The notes under the pieces are model-generated. The model had not been told where the DNA came from and did not search any database. It saw only the letters and a list, made by a program, of their open reading frames with translations. Shown here one piece after another: positions 1 to 14,770 of a stretch of 64,000 nucleotides of DNA. The stretch lies in assembly GCF_029633865.1 (NCBI RefSeq), contig NC_079213.1, positions 103,783,434 to 103,847,433 of the forward strand, read 5' to 3'. The first letter of the stretch is position 1. Every line of letters starts with the position of its first letter. The position numbers and the translations under genes are program-made. This stretch comes from Lampris incognitus (lineage: Eukaryota; Chordata; Actinopteri; Lampriformes; Lampridae).

Positions 1-332
1 GGATGTTGGTATGTGTCCTGGTCACTGCACTAGCGCCTCTTGTGGTCGGTCGAGGCGCCTGTTCTGGGGGGAGGGTGAACTGGGGAGGGTGAACCGGGAG
101 GATCATGCGTGCTACATGTGATCCTCCCGCGTGCTACGTCCCCCTGGTGAAACTCCTCACTGTCAGGTGAAAAGAAGCGCCTGGCGACTCCACATGTATC
201 AGAGGAGACACGTGGTAGTCTGCAGCCCTCCCCGGATCGGCAGACGGGGTGGAGCAGGGACTGGGACGGCTCGGAAGAGTGGGGTAATTGGCCGGATACA
301 ATTGCGGAGAAAAGAGGAGGGGGGGGGGGGTC
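1..332 (+). mobile_element. tRNA-derived SINE, family B, 5' end outside window
   Basis: Same sequence as the complete copies at 2391 and 3861, entering at the CCTGGTCACTGCACTAGCGC segment and running to the 3' GGGGAGAAAAGGGG-type tail. Further + strand sequence to about 360 is A/T-rich. Confidence 0.8.
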
Positions 333-624
333 AAAATAATAAAATAAATAATGATAATGACCCGCCCAGCAGAAATGTCAGTTCATTGCTAATGCTATAA
401 TCTTTTGAACATGATTATTATTTCTCATTTCCCATTGTTGTTATAATTTTTTCAGTTTTTTTATTTTTCATTTCATCATATAGATTTTATGTTACAGGGA
501 TTAACTTGTTACAAGTTTGCCTGTGATGTTGGTGATGTGTTGTAGAAATGAGTGTTCTTGGGTTTGCAGGTTTATCACTCTGTTCTGATTTTGTGTGTGT
601 GTGTGTGTTTACCTTCGCTTCCAG

Positions 625-727
625 GCCATAGCCCGTAAGCTGCAGGAGAAGGAGATGAAGGAGGAGAGGAGGAGACAGAAGCAGATGGAGGCCAACGTGG
701 AGGAGGAGTACTATGAGGATCAAGGAG
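625..727 (+). CDS. ccdc50: ccdc50 exon with first visible MIU motif
   Basis: A polypyrimidine tract ending in CCAG precedes 625 and the donor is GGAG|GTGGGA. It starts in phase 0 and leaves one base. It encodes AIARKLQEKEMKEERRRQKQ followed by an acidic stretch with EEEYYEDQG, matching the YYYEDG region of mammalian CCDC50. Confidence 0.85.
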
Positions 728-761
728 GTGGGAGAGGGTCACCAGCTCGTGTATGTGTCTG

Positions 762-800
<39 letters not shown>

Positions 801-1988
801 GTGTGTGTGTGATTGTGGTGTTGTGCAGAGCTTGAGACTACCGCTGACTCAGGGCAAAGATTTAGTTTTGCTCTTTTAAGCACATAGTTGACCTTGAGCA
901 AGATTTATATAGTGTGCACCGAGAAGTTGTTTGTCATCTTGCCCTAAAAACAAACACAGTACTAAATGGATTCTGTCAGTGCTTCAGATGGACCAGGAAG
1001 TGCCGGCTGCTAGGCTAGATGTGACGAAAATTCACTTGAATAGTTCAGTTTTCTCTCTAACCATCCATCCATTCATCCATCCATCCATTATCCAAACCGC
1101 TTATCCTGCTCTCAGGGTCGCAGGGATGCTGGAGCCTATCCCAGCAGTCATTGGGCGACAGGCCGGGGGACACCCTGAACAGGCCGCCAGGCCATCACAG
1201 GGCCGACACACACACACACACACATTCACACCTAGGGACAATTTAGTACGACCGATTCACCTGACCTACATGTCTTTGGACTGTGGGAGGAAACCGGAGC
1301 ACCCGGAGGAAACGCACGCAGACACGGGGAGAACATGCAAACTCCACACAGAGGACGACCCGGGACGACCCCCAAGGTTGGACTACCCCGGGGCTCGAAC
1401 CCAGGACCTTCTCGCTGTGAGGCGACCGCGCTAACCACTGCGGCACCGTACCGCCCCTCTTTAACCAATAATCTTGATTTAATTTCCAGTCACCTGCTGG
1501 CAAATGCATATCATCTCATGTCACACAGTTTATCGAAAGAATTTTGTCTTAGCAAGAGAAGTATTAGATAATCTTAAACAGCTGTCTTCAACCACTAATC
1601 CCTGTTTTGACTGTCGTGGCATTTTAAAACTGCTAACACCGCGACTTGGCGTTGGCATGTTGGATTATTTTAAAGAGGCGATCCACTCAAAACTCAGAAC
1701 ATTTTTGATACATTTTTCTTTTTCCTCCGACCAGAGAAAGTTTAACCAGTGCTGTTTTTTGTTACCTTCAGTCCTTTTTCTCTGCTCAGAAGTATTAGCT
1801 TTAGCTGATCTCCGACAGCAGCCAGTCACATGCTGGTTTAGATATATGTCCCGCCTGTTGGTCCAACACCGATGGCTGCTCAAGCTGCCAGTCATCATAC
1901 TGAAACGATCCATCTGACAGCAGCATGCTGATTTGGTTGCTAGCGGTTACAGTGTGTTAGCCACAGGTGATAAGAGGGCTACTCTGCC

Positions 1989-2071
<83 letters not shown>

Positions 2072-5000
2072 AATGGAGGCGAGCACTGTTTTAAGAGGCT
2101 CCTTTAATGTTCTCCTGTGTCTCATAAAAGCTCAGCTCCTTCCTCTCCGGCTGGCTCAGACTATTGGCTCTGATTTGGCAGACTCGCACTCAGATCCATG
2201 TAATATTTGGATTCAAGCCCTCCTAGAGTCTTGAATCAAGCGTACACACACACACCACCCATCCTGTCACACTCACATTTTAAGCAAATATTAGAAATCC
2301 GTCTGACTCGTGGTTATTATTCATGCCATTAACGAGGTGCAATCTCTGGGCAGAAAAAGAGGGGATTGTTAAAAGAATAGGTTAGTGTAGGGGCGTCCGG
2401 GTAGCGTAGTGGTCTATTCTGTTGTCTGCCAACACGGAGGTTGCCGGTTCAAATCCCCGTGTTACCTCCAGCTTGGTCGGGCGTCCCTACAGACACAATA
2501 GGCCGTGTCTGCAGGTGGGAAGCCGGATGTGGGTACGTGTCCTGGTTACTTCACTAGCGTCTCCTCTGGTCAGTCCGGGTGCCTGTTCGAGGTGGAGGGT
2601 GAACTGGGGGGGAATAGCGTGATCCCCCCACGCGCTACGTCCCCCTGGCGAAACTCCTCACTGTCAGGTGAAAAGAAGCGGCTGGCGACTCCACATGTGT
2701 TGGAGGAGGCATGTGGTAGTCTGCAGCCCTCCCCGGATCGGCAGAGGGGGTGGAGCAGCGACCGGGACGGCTCAGAAGAGTGGGGTAATTGGCCAGGTAC
2801 AATTGGGGAGAAAAGGGGGGGGGGGGTGACAAAGAATAGGTTAGTGTAGTTTGTGTTGCCATGTTCTGAGGTACACACACAAGTGCAGACACACAGGGAA
2901 AAACGCTGGCGTCCTGTTTGTTGACGTAACCGGTGCTGAAGGGATGTCTCCAGCTGTTGGTGGACCTGTCCTATGTCTTGTAACGTGGACGTCCTGCTGT
3001 CCTGGTGCTTGCCCTCTTTTTATGCACTTAAGGTCCAGCAGAGAAGAGGACCTTCCGCCATAGCAGTTGCACTTCCTGGTTATGCCCCGTCCCTTTTCTC
3101 TTTCTCTGTACCATAGCAAGTGTAAACTCCCTGGCTACCGGTTTACTGTATGTACCTGTAGGTTATGCGACGGCCTGTGCATAGTGTGTCTCCCCCCCCC
3201 CCACCCCACCCCCCGCCTGCCGCCCAGTGACTGCTGGGATAGGCTGCAGCATCCCCGCGATCCTGAGAGCAGCATAAGCAGTTTGGATGGACTGGATAAA
3301 ACAATGTGTTTTTAACAGTGGATTTTCTTGAACTTTTAATGATGATGTAACTGGGAAACATTTTGAGAGTTTCTGAGAGCTGGCTGGGTGGGCGGCTGCA
3401 TTATAAAGAGAGTCCTCAATCAGTGACTGTGTTGTGGTGGAAGAAGTCGAGGGGGCTTTACTTTTCTCTGTTATTTGCTCCTTTATTGTTTGGTCATAGA
3501 CCCCTTTGTGACTGAGCTTCGGATGATTCGTAAAACTGGCCCTATAGTCTTGTGGTGCGACACCACCATGTAACTAATCTTGCACGGTATTTGTTGTGGT
3601 TCCTCGTCGGCATCCTTGAAGCCAAAGTGTTTCCAAACAGCTGAATTGGTTTTACCTTTCTTGTTGACCGAAGGCTCTCTTTCCCTCATCTTGGCTCCAG
3701 CTAAACTAAACATGCTGCAGCCGGGCTGACCGTCACTTTGGGCTTTTAGGGAGGGGCGAGGGTGCACCGCTGTAAAGGAAAGGGGTGCGCTGGATTTATA
3801 ATACAAGACCCAATGAGAGTATCATCGTGAAACGGAATGCGGCACAATAATCGTTTCATCGGGCATCCGGGTGGCGTGGTGGTGTATTCTGTTGCCTACG
3901 AAAACGGGGGTCGGCGGTTTGAATCCCCATGTTGCCTCCGGCTTGGTCGCTACAAACACAATTGGCCGTGTCTGCGGATGGGAAGGCGGATGTGGGTATA
4001 TGTCCTGGTCGCTGCACTAGCACCTCCTGTGGTCGGTCGGGGCGACTGTCAGGACGGGGGGACTGGTGGGAATAGCGTGATCCTCTCACGCGCTACGTCC
4101 CCCTGGGGAAACTCCTCACTGTCAGGTGAAAAGAAGCGGCTGGCGACGCCACATGTATCGAAGGAGACGAGTGGTAGTCCGCAGCCTTCCCCGGATCGGC
4201 AGAGGGGGTGGAGCAGGAACCGGGACGGCTCGGAAGAGTGGGGTAATAGGCCGGATACAATTGGTGACAAAAAGGGGGAACAATAAAAAGAATAATAATC
4301 GTTTTATCTCGATTATCTGTTTTCATAATCGTTGGAAGCCAAACTCGTAATTGAGAATAAGATTCGGTTAATCGCGGAGTGCTAGTGTGCGTCCTTGCTG
4401 GAACATCTGAGTCTATATGGTATAAATATGTACACAACAGAACAAAGCCTTTCAGTTAAACTCTTATTAAGTCCACGGCGAGGGAAGAATAGAGGGAAAA
4501 GAAACCACAGTAACTAATCAGAAACATTCTTTTCAAATGACAAAATAGATTTGCACAATTAAGTGTCATTTTCCAATTCTTCCCCCTCTATTCAGTCTCA
4601 CCCGGGTTTTTTTTTTTCCCCCTCTATGAAAAGACACTACGTCAGAGCTTCTGTTAAATTTTTCCATCTTTTCCAGACACACACACGGATATTCTCCTTC
4701 ACACTTGCGTGTTATCTTTGGTGTAGCTCTCCCCTCATAACCGTGTAATTGGCTGCTCATCACAAGAAATGAGTTGGGAGTTCACCGCCGTGTCTGTCTT
4801 AATCCAGCGGCTCACAATCTCACACAGCCCAGCGTGGGGCCGCAGCCCGCCTCCTCTCTTCAGATAAGTGACTGGAAAAGGAGAGCAAGAGGGAAATAGA
4901 AAATGGTGTTTTGAAAGGGAGGTGATAGAGGGGGGAGGAAACTCTTACGCAGAATTTACCGACAAAAGTTTTCAATCAGTCGTCATTCCCGGGCTCCTCC

Positions 5001-8000
5001 GGGCCGGGCTTTTGGAGCTAGCCGGAGTGAGGTTGGATCATTTTCCGCAGGTACAAGCCAGGTCGTCTAAAGTCTGTCGCCACCCCCGTTTTTTTTTTTT
5101 TTTAAAGCTTAAAAATCAACACGGTCGTTTTTGTGGACGTTAAAGTGCCAGCCGATGAGAGGCATTCCATTCAGCTGACTCTAAACATGGAGAGCGCTGG
5201 CTGGCTGGCCGGCCGGCTGGCTGGCTGGCTGGCTGGCTGGCTGCTCCCACCACATGCCTTTCTGTTTTTGTTTTCACTCAAATGTTGGCAGTCATCTGTT
5301 AGTTCACAACTGAATGGTTCACTTGGAAATGCATTAGTTCCCTCCCTGCAAGCAACAAGAATGACTACTCAGTTTCATATCTGTTTTTCTCAATGCAGTT
5401 CTTTCCTTCCGAGGGTATAACACACTATTTGCATGGTCTCAAGGGAGGCTCTCTCTGTGTATATATATCAGACACTAACGGGTGTGCTACAGGCCATACT
5501 GTGTGTTTGCAACTAAATTCCTGGTGTCGTCTGTACTTATTTTCTTAACCACACCTCCTACAAAGGGAAATGATCACAGTTTTCAACATGATCTCTCTCG
5601 CTATATATGTTAAAGGGATGGCACTCATTAGCAGCCATAATACTGAGCAGTCTTCTTGTGTGTCTCTTAAATGCCATTGAAATTATGTCAGGCGGTAATG
5701 TCACTTGCAGACAGTCTGCGAATGTGAAAACTTTATTTGCTGGTTTAAGGATGTGCTGCATTGTATTACTTTTTTTTTTCTTCAATGTATTCAATTCACA
5801 AACCAGGAAGTAAATTTTCACATTCATGAGTTTTCCACAAGTGACGGCTGACACAATTTCAAGGGCATTTCGAAGACACACAGAAGACTGCTCAGTATTA
5901 TGGCTACTAATGGAGTGTTATCCCTGCAACATACGTATATATATATATATATATATATACAGAGATAATGTTTAAAATCAAGATTGCTTCTCTTTAATGA
6001 AGTGCTTGGCGCCCTATCCGTTGCTGTCTCAGATTAGGTCTACACCACAGTCCAAACTGCTGTTTTCCATTTTGGCTCCAAACACTTGATGCCACTGACC
6101 TCACCTTGCCTTATGCTGTTTACAGGGAATTAACCACATCTCTGGACATTTTTGGGGCCAAAATGGCCACCCTCTGACAGCTGTGCACTCTGTATCTCAG
6201 TAGCTTGGTGTTGAACTGATGCTGTCCTCACAGGGGCTGTGGCTAACCTAGTACTAACCTGTTTAGCGTAGCTCATTCCTGTCTGTTGTTGTTGTTATTG
6301 TTGTTGTTCCTGTCTCCATGCTTCCATCAACTGACATGCCGTCATCGTTCCCTCCACTTCGTGCCCCCTCCACCCTCATCCACCACCTATCCATCACCTC
6401 CAACCTCGCTTAGCTGCAAGAGGACCCATAGACTTTGACAAAGCCAGCCGCCACGACTCCGGCTCTGACAGGTCAGAGTTGGGCCGCTACGACAAACCAT
6501 ATTCTCCTGGCATCCTCTGTGGTGACCGTTCCCCTGATTATACCACCTCTGAGACCAAGAGGAGCAGGTACCCGACACAGGACCCTGTGACGCCCCACAG
6601 TCGCTCCAGATACCCTGAGCACCAGCAAGAGGGAGTGCATGGCAGGCATGCAGATCCATATCCTGAGCATTTACTGCCCCCTAGAGGCAAACACAGCAGT
6701 AGATACCCAGAATATCATATGACGGAAACGGGCCGAACCAGGGGCCAAAGGGGGGAGGAGGCGGAGAGGGTGGTGAGGAGGAAGGAGAGACCAGCCCGAC
6801 TGCCGCCGCCACCACAGAGCCTCATAGAGCAGGACAAGGCCAGGGACAGAGAGAGAGACAGGGACGGTGAAAGACTCCACGAGAGAGACAAAACCAGACG
6901 CAGAGATGGAGAGAAAGGCAGGCGGCATGAACAGGAGAGGGCCAGGTACCTGGGATTGGAGAGAGACATGCGAAGAGACCACAGGACAGATGGGGAGCGA
7001 GGCCCCAGGCGGGACCAGGAGAGGGGTCGAGACAGGGAGAGGTCCAGAGAACGAGAACTTAGTGGGGACAGATGGCACGAGAGAGAGAGACGGAAAGAGA
7101 GAGAACGACAGCAAGCGAGGAGCAGAGAGAGAGTGCCGGAGGAGGTGGTCGTGGAGGCACCGCCTGACCATGGCAGAGACCGTCCAATTGAGGAAAAGAA
7201 GGAGGATGATAATGATGCTGGTGAGAGGAAGAGGGGGGCCAGGGGCCAGTGGCGGCGACTCCTCTCCGGGTCCGGGGAGGTCTTTGAGGAGGAGGAGAGG
7301 GAGGAGGAGGGGAGAGGGATGGTGCCACTACAGCTGGGGGAGGGCGCTCACTCTCATTCTCCCAGAGAGACAGGTACAGCCCCGCGTGCCCGCCTCTTGG
7401 CTTTCCGGGTGTATGCGTGGTGTGTTATGGGGGTGGCTTTTTTTTTTCCTGCTAGGGGCAATAATCTGCAGAGGCTTCAAATGGTGGTCCTTACCTTACA
7501 ATCACTAATCAAGCCTCTCATGTTCTTCTTCTTCTTCCTCCTCTGCTCGGCTCTCGCCCTGATCTCTTGTTTTGTTCTTTTTACCTGTCTGGGTCATTAA
7601 GATGATTTGGCTGTTATTATTTCTGATGAGTTTCTGATGAGTGACTGAATCAGAATCCGATGATCCGGTCAAATCTTTCGGACGTGGTTGAATCTGCTGT
7701 GGTTGGTGCTGTGGCGTGTGGTGTTGGGTGGTGAGCTTTAAGGAAAATACTTTTTCATTATTATTATTTTTTATTTTTTTTTTACAACTTTGGACTTATT
7801 TTCATAGTTTTTGCCATCATGCGTATCGACTATGATGTCATTTTGCTCACCTGCTTCCTTTTGGAGATTTAGCTTTACAACAGCGTCTTATGGAGCAACT
7901 AAGCACAATTCCTTAAACTTGTCCTTTAAACAAAAAACAAAACAAGCCATGTGGTGTCACAGACTGTCCATGACTGTCCCCTTATCTATGATTTCTCCAT

Positions 8001-11000
8001 TGTGCTGGCCCGCTAGTTTATGGATGGTTATTACTACCTATGGTAACTGTGGGCAGCTACTTCCTGCTGAATCAGGAAGTAGATCAGCAGTGTCACCCAC
8101 CATTGGCCATATTGGAAATTTCAGATGATAACTTTAAACTTGCAGTTTTGTTTTCACTTCCATATATGTGGTTTAGATAGTTGGGTTAAGTTGGACTTTC
8201 TGAAACATGACTTGATGCTCGTGTTCAGTTGTCCCATAAGACACCGTTGGAAAGCTGAGTCCAGTGGAGATCTGGTATCCAAAATCTCCAAAATGGAGCT
8301 GCTGAGTAAAATGATATCGTAACTGATATGCACAACGGCAAAAGCTACAAAAAAAAAGACCCCGGCTGTAGATAAACAGAATTATGCTTTAAGCCGCCAT
8401 TGTAAGGCAAGGAAATAGGTTCAGTGTGTTGAGCTTTAAATGTGTTGTGATTTTATTTTTTTTCCTCTCTCAGTAGAGTAGCCCCACAGCACATAACGAT
8501 TAACAATTCCCTCAGTTGTCCCCTAAGTAAAACGTACACAAAGGGGCTTCAGTGTCGGTGGCCTGGTGGTGTTGGTAGCACACCACCAGGTTCCAAAGCC
8601 ACCAGACAAAAATCCAACCCAACCCAGTGGTGCTGATGGACTGCAGCCCTTTTCTACGTGGCTCTCTCCAGGGAGTGTCAGACGCTTGCCGCTTTCAGAT
8701 CTTTCTAACCGAGTGTGACGCCTCCCGCAGGTCGTGTCTTGCACCGAGGAGGCGGGACGATCATGGCAGGAAGTGAGTTCGGGCTCAGCGAGGCGACCCA
8801 GGGCCTGACTCAGCTGGACCTCCGCGAGCAGGAGTTCCACGACATGGAGGTGGCCAGGAAGCTGCAGGAGGAGGAGATCAAGGTGAGCGGCAGGCCATTT
8901 AGTTTGATCAGTTTCAGAAACAATACTGAAAATTCCTACTTAGATAAAAGTATCTCTCCTTAAATTTTCCGAGCTGTCCCGATCGCTGCTGCACCCCCTC
9001 TGCCGACCCGGGAAGGCTGCAGACTACCACATGCCTCCTCCAATACATGTGTAGTCGCCAGCCGCTTCTTTTCACCTGACAGTGAGGTGTTTCGCCAGGG
9101 GGATGTAACATGTGGGAGGATCACGCTATTCCCCCCAGTTCCCCCTCCCCCCTGAACAGGCGCCCCGACCGACCAGAGGAGGCGCTAGTGCAGCGACCAG
9201 GACACATACCCACATCTGGCTTCCCACCCGCAGACACGGCCAATTGTGTCTGTAGGGACGCCCGACCAAGCCGGTGGTAACACAGGGATTCGAACTGGCG
9301 ATCCCCGTGTTGGTAGGCAATGGAATTAGACTGCTACGCCACCCAGATGCCCCGATTAAGACTTACTCAAAGAAATTCTTTATCAAGCCTTTTATTTTTT
9401 ACCTCTTAATAGTTATTGAAGTGAAACTACCAAAGTGGAATACTTGATTATAAATCAACTCAGGGAAAATACTATGATTTTATTGTTACTCAAAGAAATG
9501 CTGTCTCAAGGAATAATTTACTTGAGTACTGTAATGAAAGTTGTTCATTGCTTCTTATCCATTTGCATTAAAATGAAAAAAAAAACAAAATTTTTGGGGA
9601 ATAAGACTACAACAGGGGCACAGAGGAAAATGGCAGTGAACAACTCTGTATGATGTCACCTGATGATGGTGTGATATTACATCATACAAGTTCATAACTA
9701 TCTACCGTAATAGATAATCTTCACCTTGGGATGAACTGGTATTACATTTTCACTGCTGATACCGATTCCGAGTGCGACTCTTTAGGTATCGGCCGATACC
9801 GACTAGCGATCTGATCCATTACTGTTGTTGAACAGTGAAGACATGGAGCATTCGTTTGACGTTAACGGGCAAAATAATTGCTTTTGGTAACAGATTTTTT
9901 CTTCTTGGGTAAAATCTCTGATTTTGAAACTCAGTTTTTGTGTGGTATTGACTAAGTTAACACTAGAACAACCAGGATTTCACTCCTACCTAAAACGACC
10001 ATGGGCAGTCAAAATGACGGCTGGTTTTTAAACTCTATATTCTGTCAAGATAAATACCCAATTGAGATATTAATGCATTGCATATGTTAGTATGTCTGTT
10101 AAGAAATGACTGACACCAAAATAAACATTTTAACAACTTAAATACTATTTTTTAAACAATTTTAAATGGCCGCTGTCCAACGCCTGTAGATACTGCAACA
10201 TCTCACTGGTAGTGATGGTGCGTCTGAAACGGCGTCTGTAACCAGACATGTTGGACATAATCAAAAATCATCCATCCATTATCCAAAACGCTTTATCCTG
10301 CTCTCTGGGTCGCGGGGATGCTGGAGCCTATCGCAGCAGTCATTGGGCGGCAGGCGGGGAGACACCTTGGACAGGCCACCAGGCCATCACACAGGGCCAA
10401 CACACACACACACATTCATACCTAGGGACAATTTAGTAATGGCGATTCATCTGACCTACATGTCTTTGGACTGTGGGAGGAAACTGGAGCACCCGGAGGA
10501 AACCCACGCAGACACAGGGAGAACATGCAAACTCCACACAGAGGACCACCCGGGACGACCCCCAAGGTTGGACTACCCCAGGGCTCGAACCCAGAACCTT
10601 CTTGCTGTGAGGCGACTGCGCTAACCACTGCGCCACCGCGCCGCCAATCAAAAATCAAGTATAGACTATTTCTCTGCACTGGAGAACGCTAGTGTGTTTC
10701 TAGGACAGAGCAATGAACTTCACGAAGGAAATGATGCGACCAACACATGTCAATAATAGTGACATGCAAATTACGTGCGGTCATTTTGACTGCTCATGGT
10801 CGTTTTAGGTAGATCTTATCACTTTTTTTGTGCAATTCAGCAAAAACTCATTTTAATGCAAATATATGCAATTGTAGGAGCATTCAGGGAGCGGCAGGTC
10901 TCTTATCTTTTTTCTTTTCTTGTTTGTTTTTTACAAAGTTATTAAACTTTGAAAATCCAAAACCGTCCAAATGACCGCCTTGGTCGTTCTAGTTTGAATA

Positions 11001-14000
11001 GCCCATGGTACAGTTGTAACGTCATGAGCTGTTCTCCTCAACATCTGGATGAAGAGGGCGAACAATAGCATGATGTAATAGTTTGGATATGACTTCTGAG
11101 CCCCAAATTCCTTTTGAAGTCATGGATGTTGCAGAAGCAGGTTAAAATAGCTCCATCCCCGACAGTCACTTCCTGTGTTAAAGACGGTGGGAACATGCGG
11201 TTCACACTGGAGCAACAAGACTTTCATGTTTTGTATGTTTTCAGGCAAGCAAGCTGGACCAGCGTGCAGCCCAAATGGCGCAGGATGAGGTGAGTGGGTT
11301 GCAACGGCGCCACTTATGGAAACTTTGCTCTTTTTCTCCCCTTTTCTCTCTCTCTCTCTCAGCCTCCATTCCTCTTAGAAATCCTCATTTCCTGTCTCAA
11401 CCCCACTTGCTCAACTCTCAACCCCCCAGGTTTCTCAAATGAGATTATATCAGATTTTGTCAGTAGATGCTATCTTACTATGCAAGTAAATTCAAGAGGA
11501 TTACAGATTATAATGCTCATTATTTATTGCTCGTGTACTTTGAAATATTTCGTATGATATCTCTAATTAAAATCTAATTGACACACGGCAGGTGATGCAG
11601 GCTCAATAATAGTCTATACGGTATTCAAATATACACTGACTGGATGTGAGGTTGGTCTGTCACGGCTATTATTTGTAGTGGTGATGGTAATACTAATAAA
11701 TAATGCGGATCTTATTTATTACTGTGCCACACCAAGAAGATGGAGGTCATGATAATGCTAGTGGCCTTTATTTACAAAGCACTACAAAACAAAACAAACC
11801 TGCTTTATAAGAAAATGTGGGCAATAAATAAAAGCGCAAATATTTTAGATATATAGTAATGCAGCAAATGCATAGACTTAATTAAATAATTACAGAAATA
11901 TCTAAGAGAGGCAGGTGTGTTAATCTTGACTGTTGTTCTTGATGCGAGTGTCAGTCCGGTCATGTGGCTGCTGTTTGCAGCCATGGTAGACTTTTTTTCT
12001 CTTTTTTTTTTATGATGTTTTTTGGTACATTATTTACAATAGAAGAACAGGATACAAGCATCACAATTCAAACATAAAACTAGACACCATGTTTACTTTT
12101 TTGGCAAAAGTGTGTTCATGATGTTTGGATGTAGGCCATCTGTGGCGATTTAGATGAAATTATAGCGATTATCCTGTACAATCAGGCTGAAAGATGCTTT
12201 ATTACCACACAATCCCTGATGACACGAACTCGGTTGGAATAGGGCTATAGTGACTTGACCTCAGAACTGCATCTCTGCTGTTCGCAGATGATGTGGTTTT
12301 GTTGGCTTCATCAGAACGTGACCTCCGGCACGCACTGGGGCGGTTTGCAGCTGAGTGTGAAATGGCCGGGTTGAGAATCAGCACCGCCAAGTCTGAGGCC
12401 ATGGTTCTCTACCGGAAAATGGTGGATTGCTCCCACCAGGTTGGGGATGAGTTGTTGCCTCAAGTGAAGGAGTTCCAAGTATCCTGGGGTCTTGTTCACG
12501 AGTGAGGGTAGGATGGAGCGGGAGATTGACAGGTGGATTGGTGCAGCATCAGCAGTAATGTGGACGTTGTACCGGACCGCTGTGGTGAAGAGGGAGCTGA
12601 GCCGGAAGGCAAAGCTCTCAATTTACCAGTCAGGCTTCGTTCTAACCCTCACCTGTGGTCATGAGCTTCAGGTAGTGACCGAAAGGGTGAGATCGCAGAT
12701 ACAAGCGCCTGAAATGAGTTTCCTCTGTAGGGTGTCTGGGCTCAGCCTTAGAGATCGGGTGAGGAGCTCAGACATCCGGAGGGAGCTCGGAGTAGAGCCG
12801 CTGCTCCTTCACGTCGAAAGAAGCCAGCTGAGGTGGTTCAGGCATCTGATTAGGATGCCTCCTGGGTGCCTTCCTTTGGAGGTTTACCAGGCACGTCCAA
12901 CTGGGTGGAGACCCCGGGGTAGATCCAGAACTTGCTAGAGGGACTACATGTTCAATCTGGCCTGGGAACGCCTTGGGATCCCCCAGGAGGAGCAGGAGGG
13001 CGTTGCTGGGGAGAGGGACGCCTGGAGTGCCCTACTTAGCTTGCTGCCACCGCGACCCGACCCCGGAGAAGCGGCTGATGACGAGAGGAGATGAGATAGG
13101 GCTATAGTGGATATTGGTGTACTGGGGGATTTTTATCATTATGAAAAGTTTGCCGTGGCATAAGTAAGGTTATGAAACACTGCCACATTGTACACTGGTT
13201 TTTACTCCAACCCAGCATTAAACCTGCTGGTTTCACCAGGTAGTCCTCCTGTGGCACCACTACTATGAGATACATGTTAATCCCTTATTTTACTGTGATA
13301 TCCTCCTGGTTTTGTTCACCTTTTTGCTGCTGCCACAATTCAGTTTTCTCACAGGGAATGTTAAAGTGAATTTAACCTAAATGGGGGAAAAACACCGTTA
13401 TGGAAATAATAATGGAGGAAGTTATTGTATCTTGCTAACGTGGCCTGTGGCTGATGTTCTGCTCCGGCAGGAGATCGCCCGTCTGCTGATGGAACAAGAG
13501 AAGAAGGAGTATAAGAAGAACAAAGACAAGGAGAAGGACAGGGAGCGAGAGAAAGAGAAGGAGAGAGAGAGGATGGCCATGGACAGGATGGCAATGGAGA
13601 GGAGGAGACAGGAGGCTGAGCACAGGGTGACTCCCCCCCCCCCCCCCCCATACTTTTCGTATTTTACCTTGTGGGTTGGAGCAAGTTATGTTTTTCTAAG
13701 ACCACGCAATTATCAAGTGGTGTTATTCAGATCTGGGATAATGTTGTTTTTCAGTTTTTCTGTATCTCTGCGATGTGACTCATGTTTCCACTACGGCACA
13801 TGAGCAGAGATGTTTCTTAGGCTGAGCTAATGGAGAGAATGAACCGCTGTCAAACCGTTTTTCCGCTGTGGCTTTTCCAGCCGAACTCCGAGGAGGTCGT
13901 CCGACCCAGAACACGAGAGGAGCACGAATACCAGAGGCAGAAGAACCACAACAAGCCCGCCAGGTACAAGACCCACAACTTATACCTTTTGTAAATGACA

Positions 14001-14725
14001 GACAGCAGACACGAGATGCGCCGATACCGGCATCGGACATCGGGCTACTGAACTAGAATATAGGAGATCATACCAAAGACTGAAACCTAATACCACAACC
14101 CATGAGTAACATATTAAAAACAAAGGGGAAAAAATGCTTAATTTGCTGCATTTTTCCACATGGAAGACGGTATTCCCGGTGGGAAAAAACTGATTCTGTT
14201 ACTTGGCTCATGGACCACAAACTAATGAGCCTAGTCTGCAGAGCTCATGCATCAGATGGGCCCTCGGCGTCGGCTGATAGACGGGCTACAGATTAGCATT
14301 TGGAGTCGGTACCGGCGGGGGGAAAGTCCAGTCGGTGTATCAGCAGGGACTCTGATGACAGTGTCACGTTTGTTTTTGCTCACTGATAAAAAGAGAAGGA
14401 ATAAAACCGGCATATAAAATGAATCACATGGTAAAACTTGGATTGATTGTGCAAGAAGTAAAAGTGCGTTGAGTAATGAAACAATAAGGTAATCAGACAT
14501 GATAAAGACTTTTAAGTTATCAAAAGGCTTTACTAGAAAATAAAATGTTTTAAGTGGTAATCTACCGCACTGTTTCAGAGCCGAGGAGCCTGGACAGCAA
14601 AGGCACCGTCACATTAAGTCTTTAGTTCTTACTCTTCAGTATTACCAATACACACCCTAACAAAGCTATACAACAATGTTGTTTTTATGTTGTTTAGCCC
14701 AGTCATCCATTTATCTTTTTATCAT

Positions 14726-14770
<45 letters not shown>

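Noticed and set aside
2400-2480. Possible tRNA gene with B box GGTTCAAATCC
   Set aside because: It is the tRNA-like head of a SINE with a body, tail and 19-bp target duplication.
6671-7171. 166-codon reverse-strand frame rich in Ser/Leu/Pro
   Set aside because: Antisense shadow of the Arg/Glu-rich ccdc50 exon.
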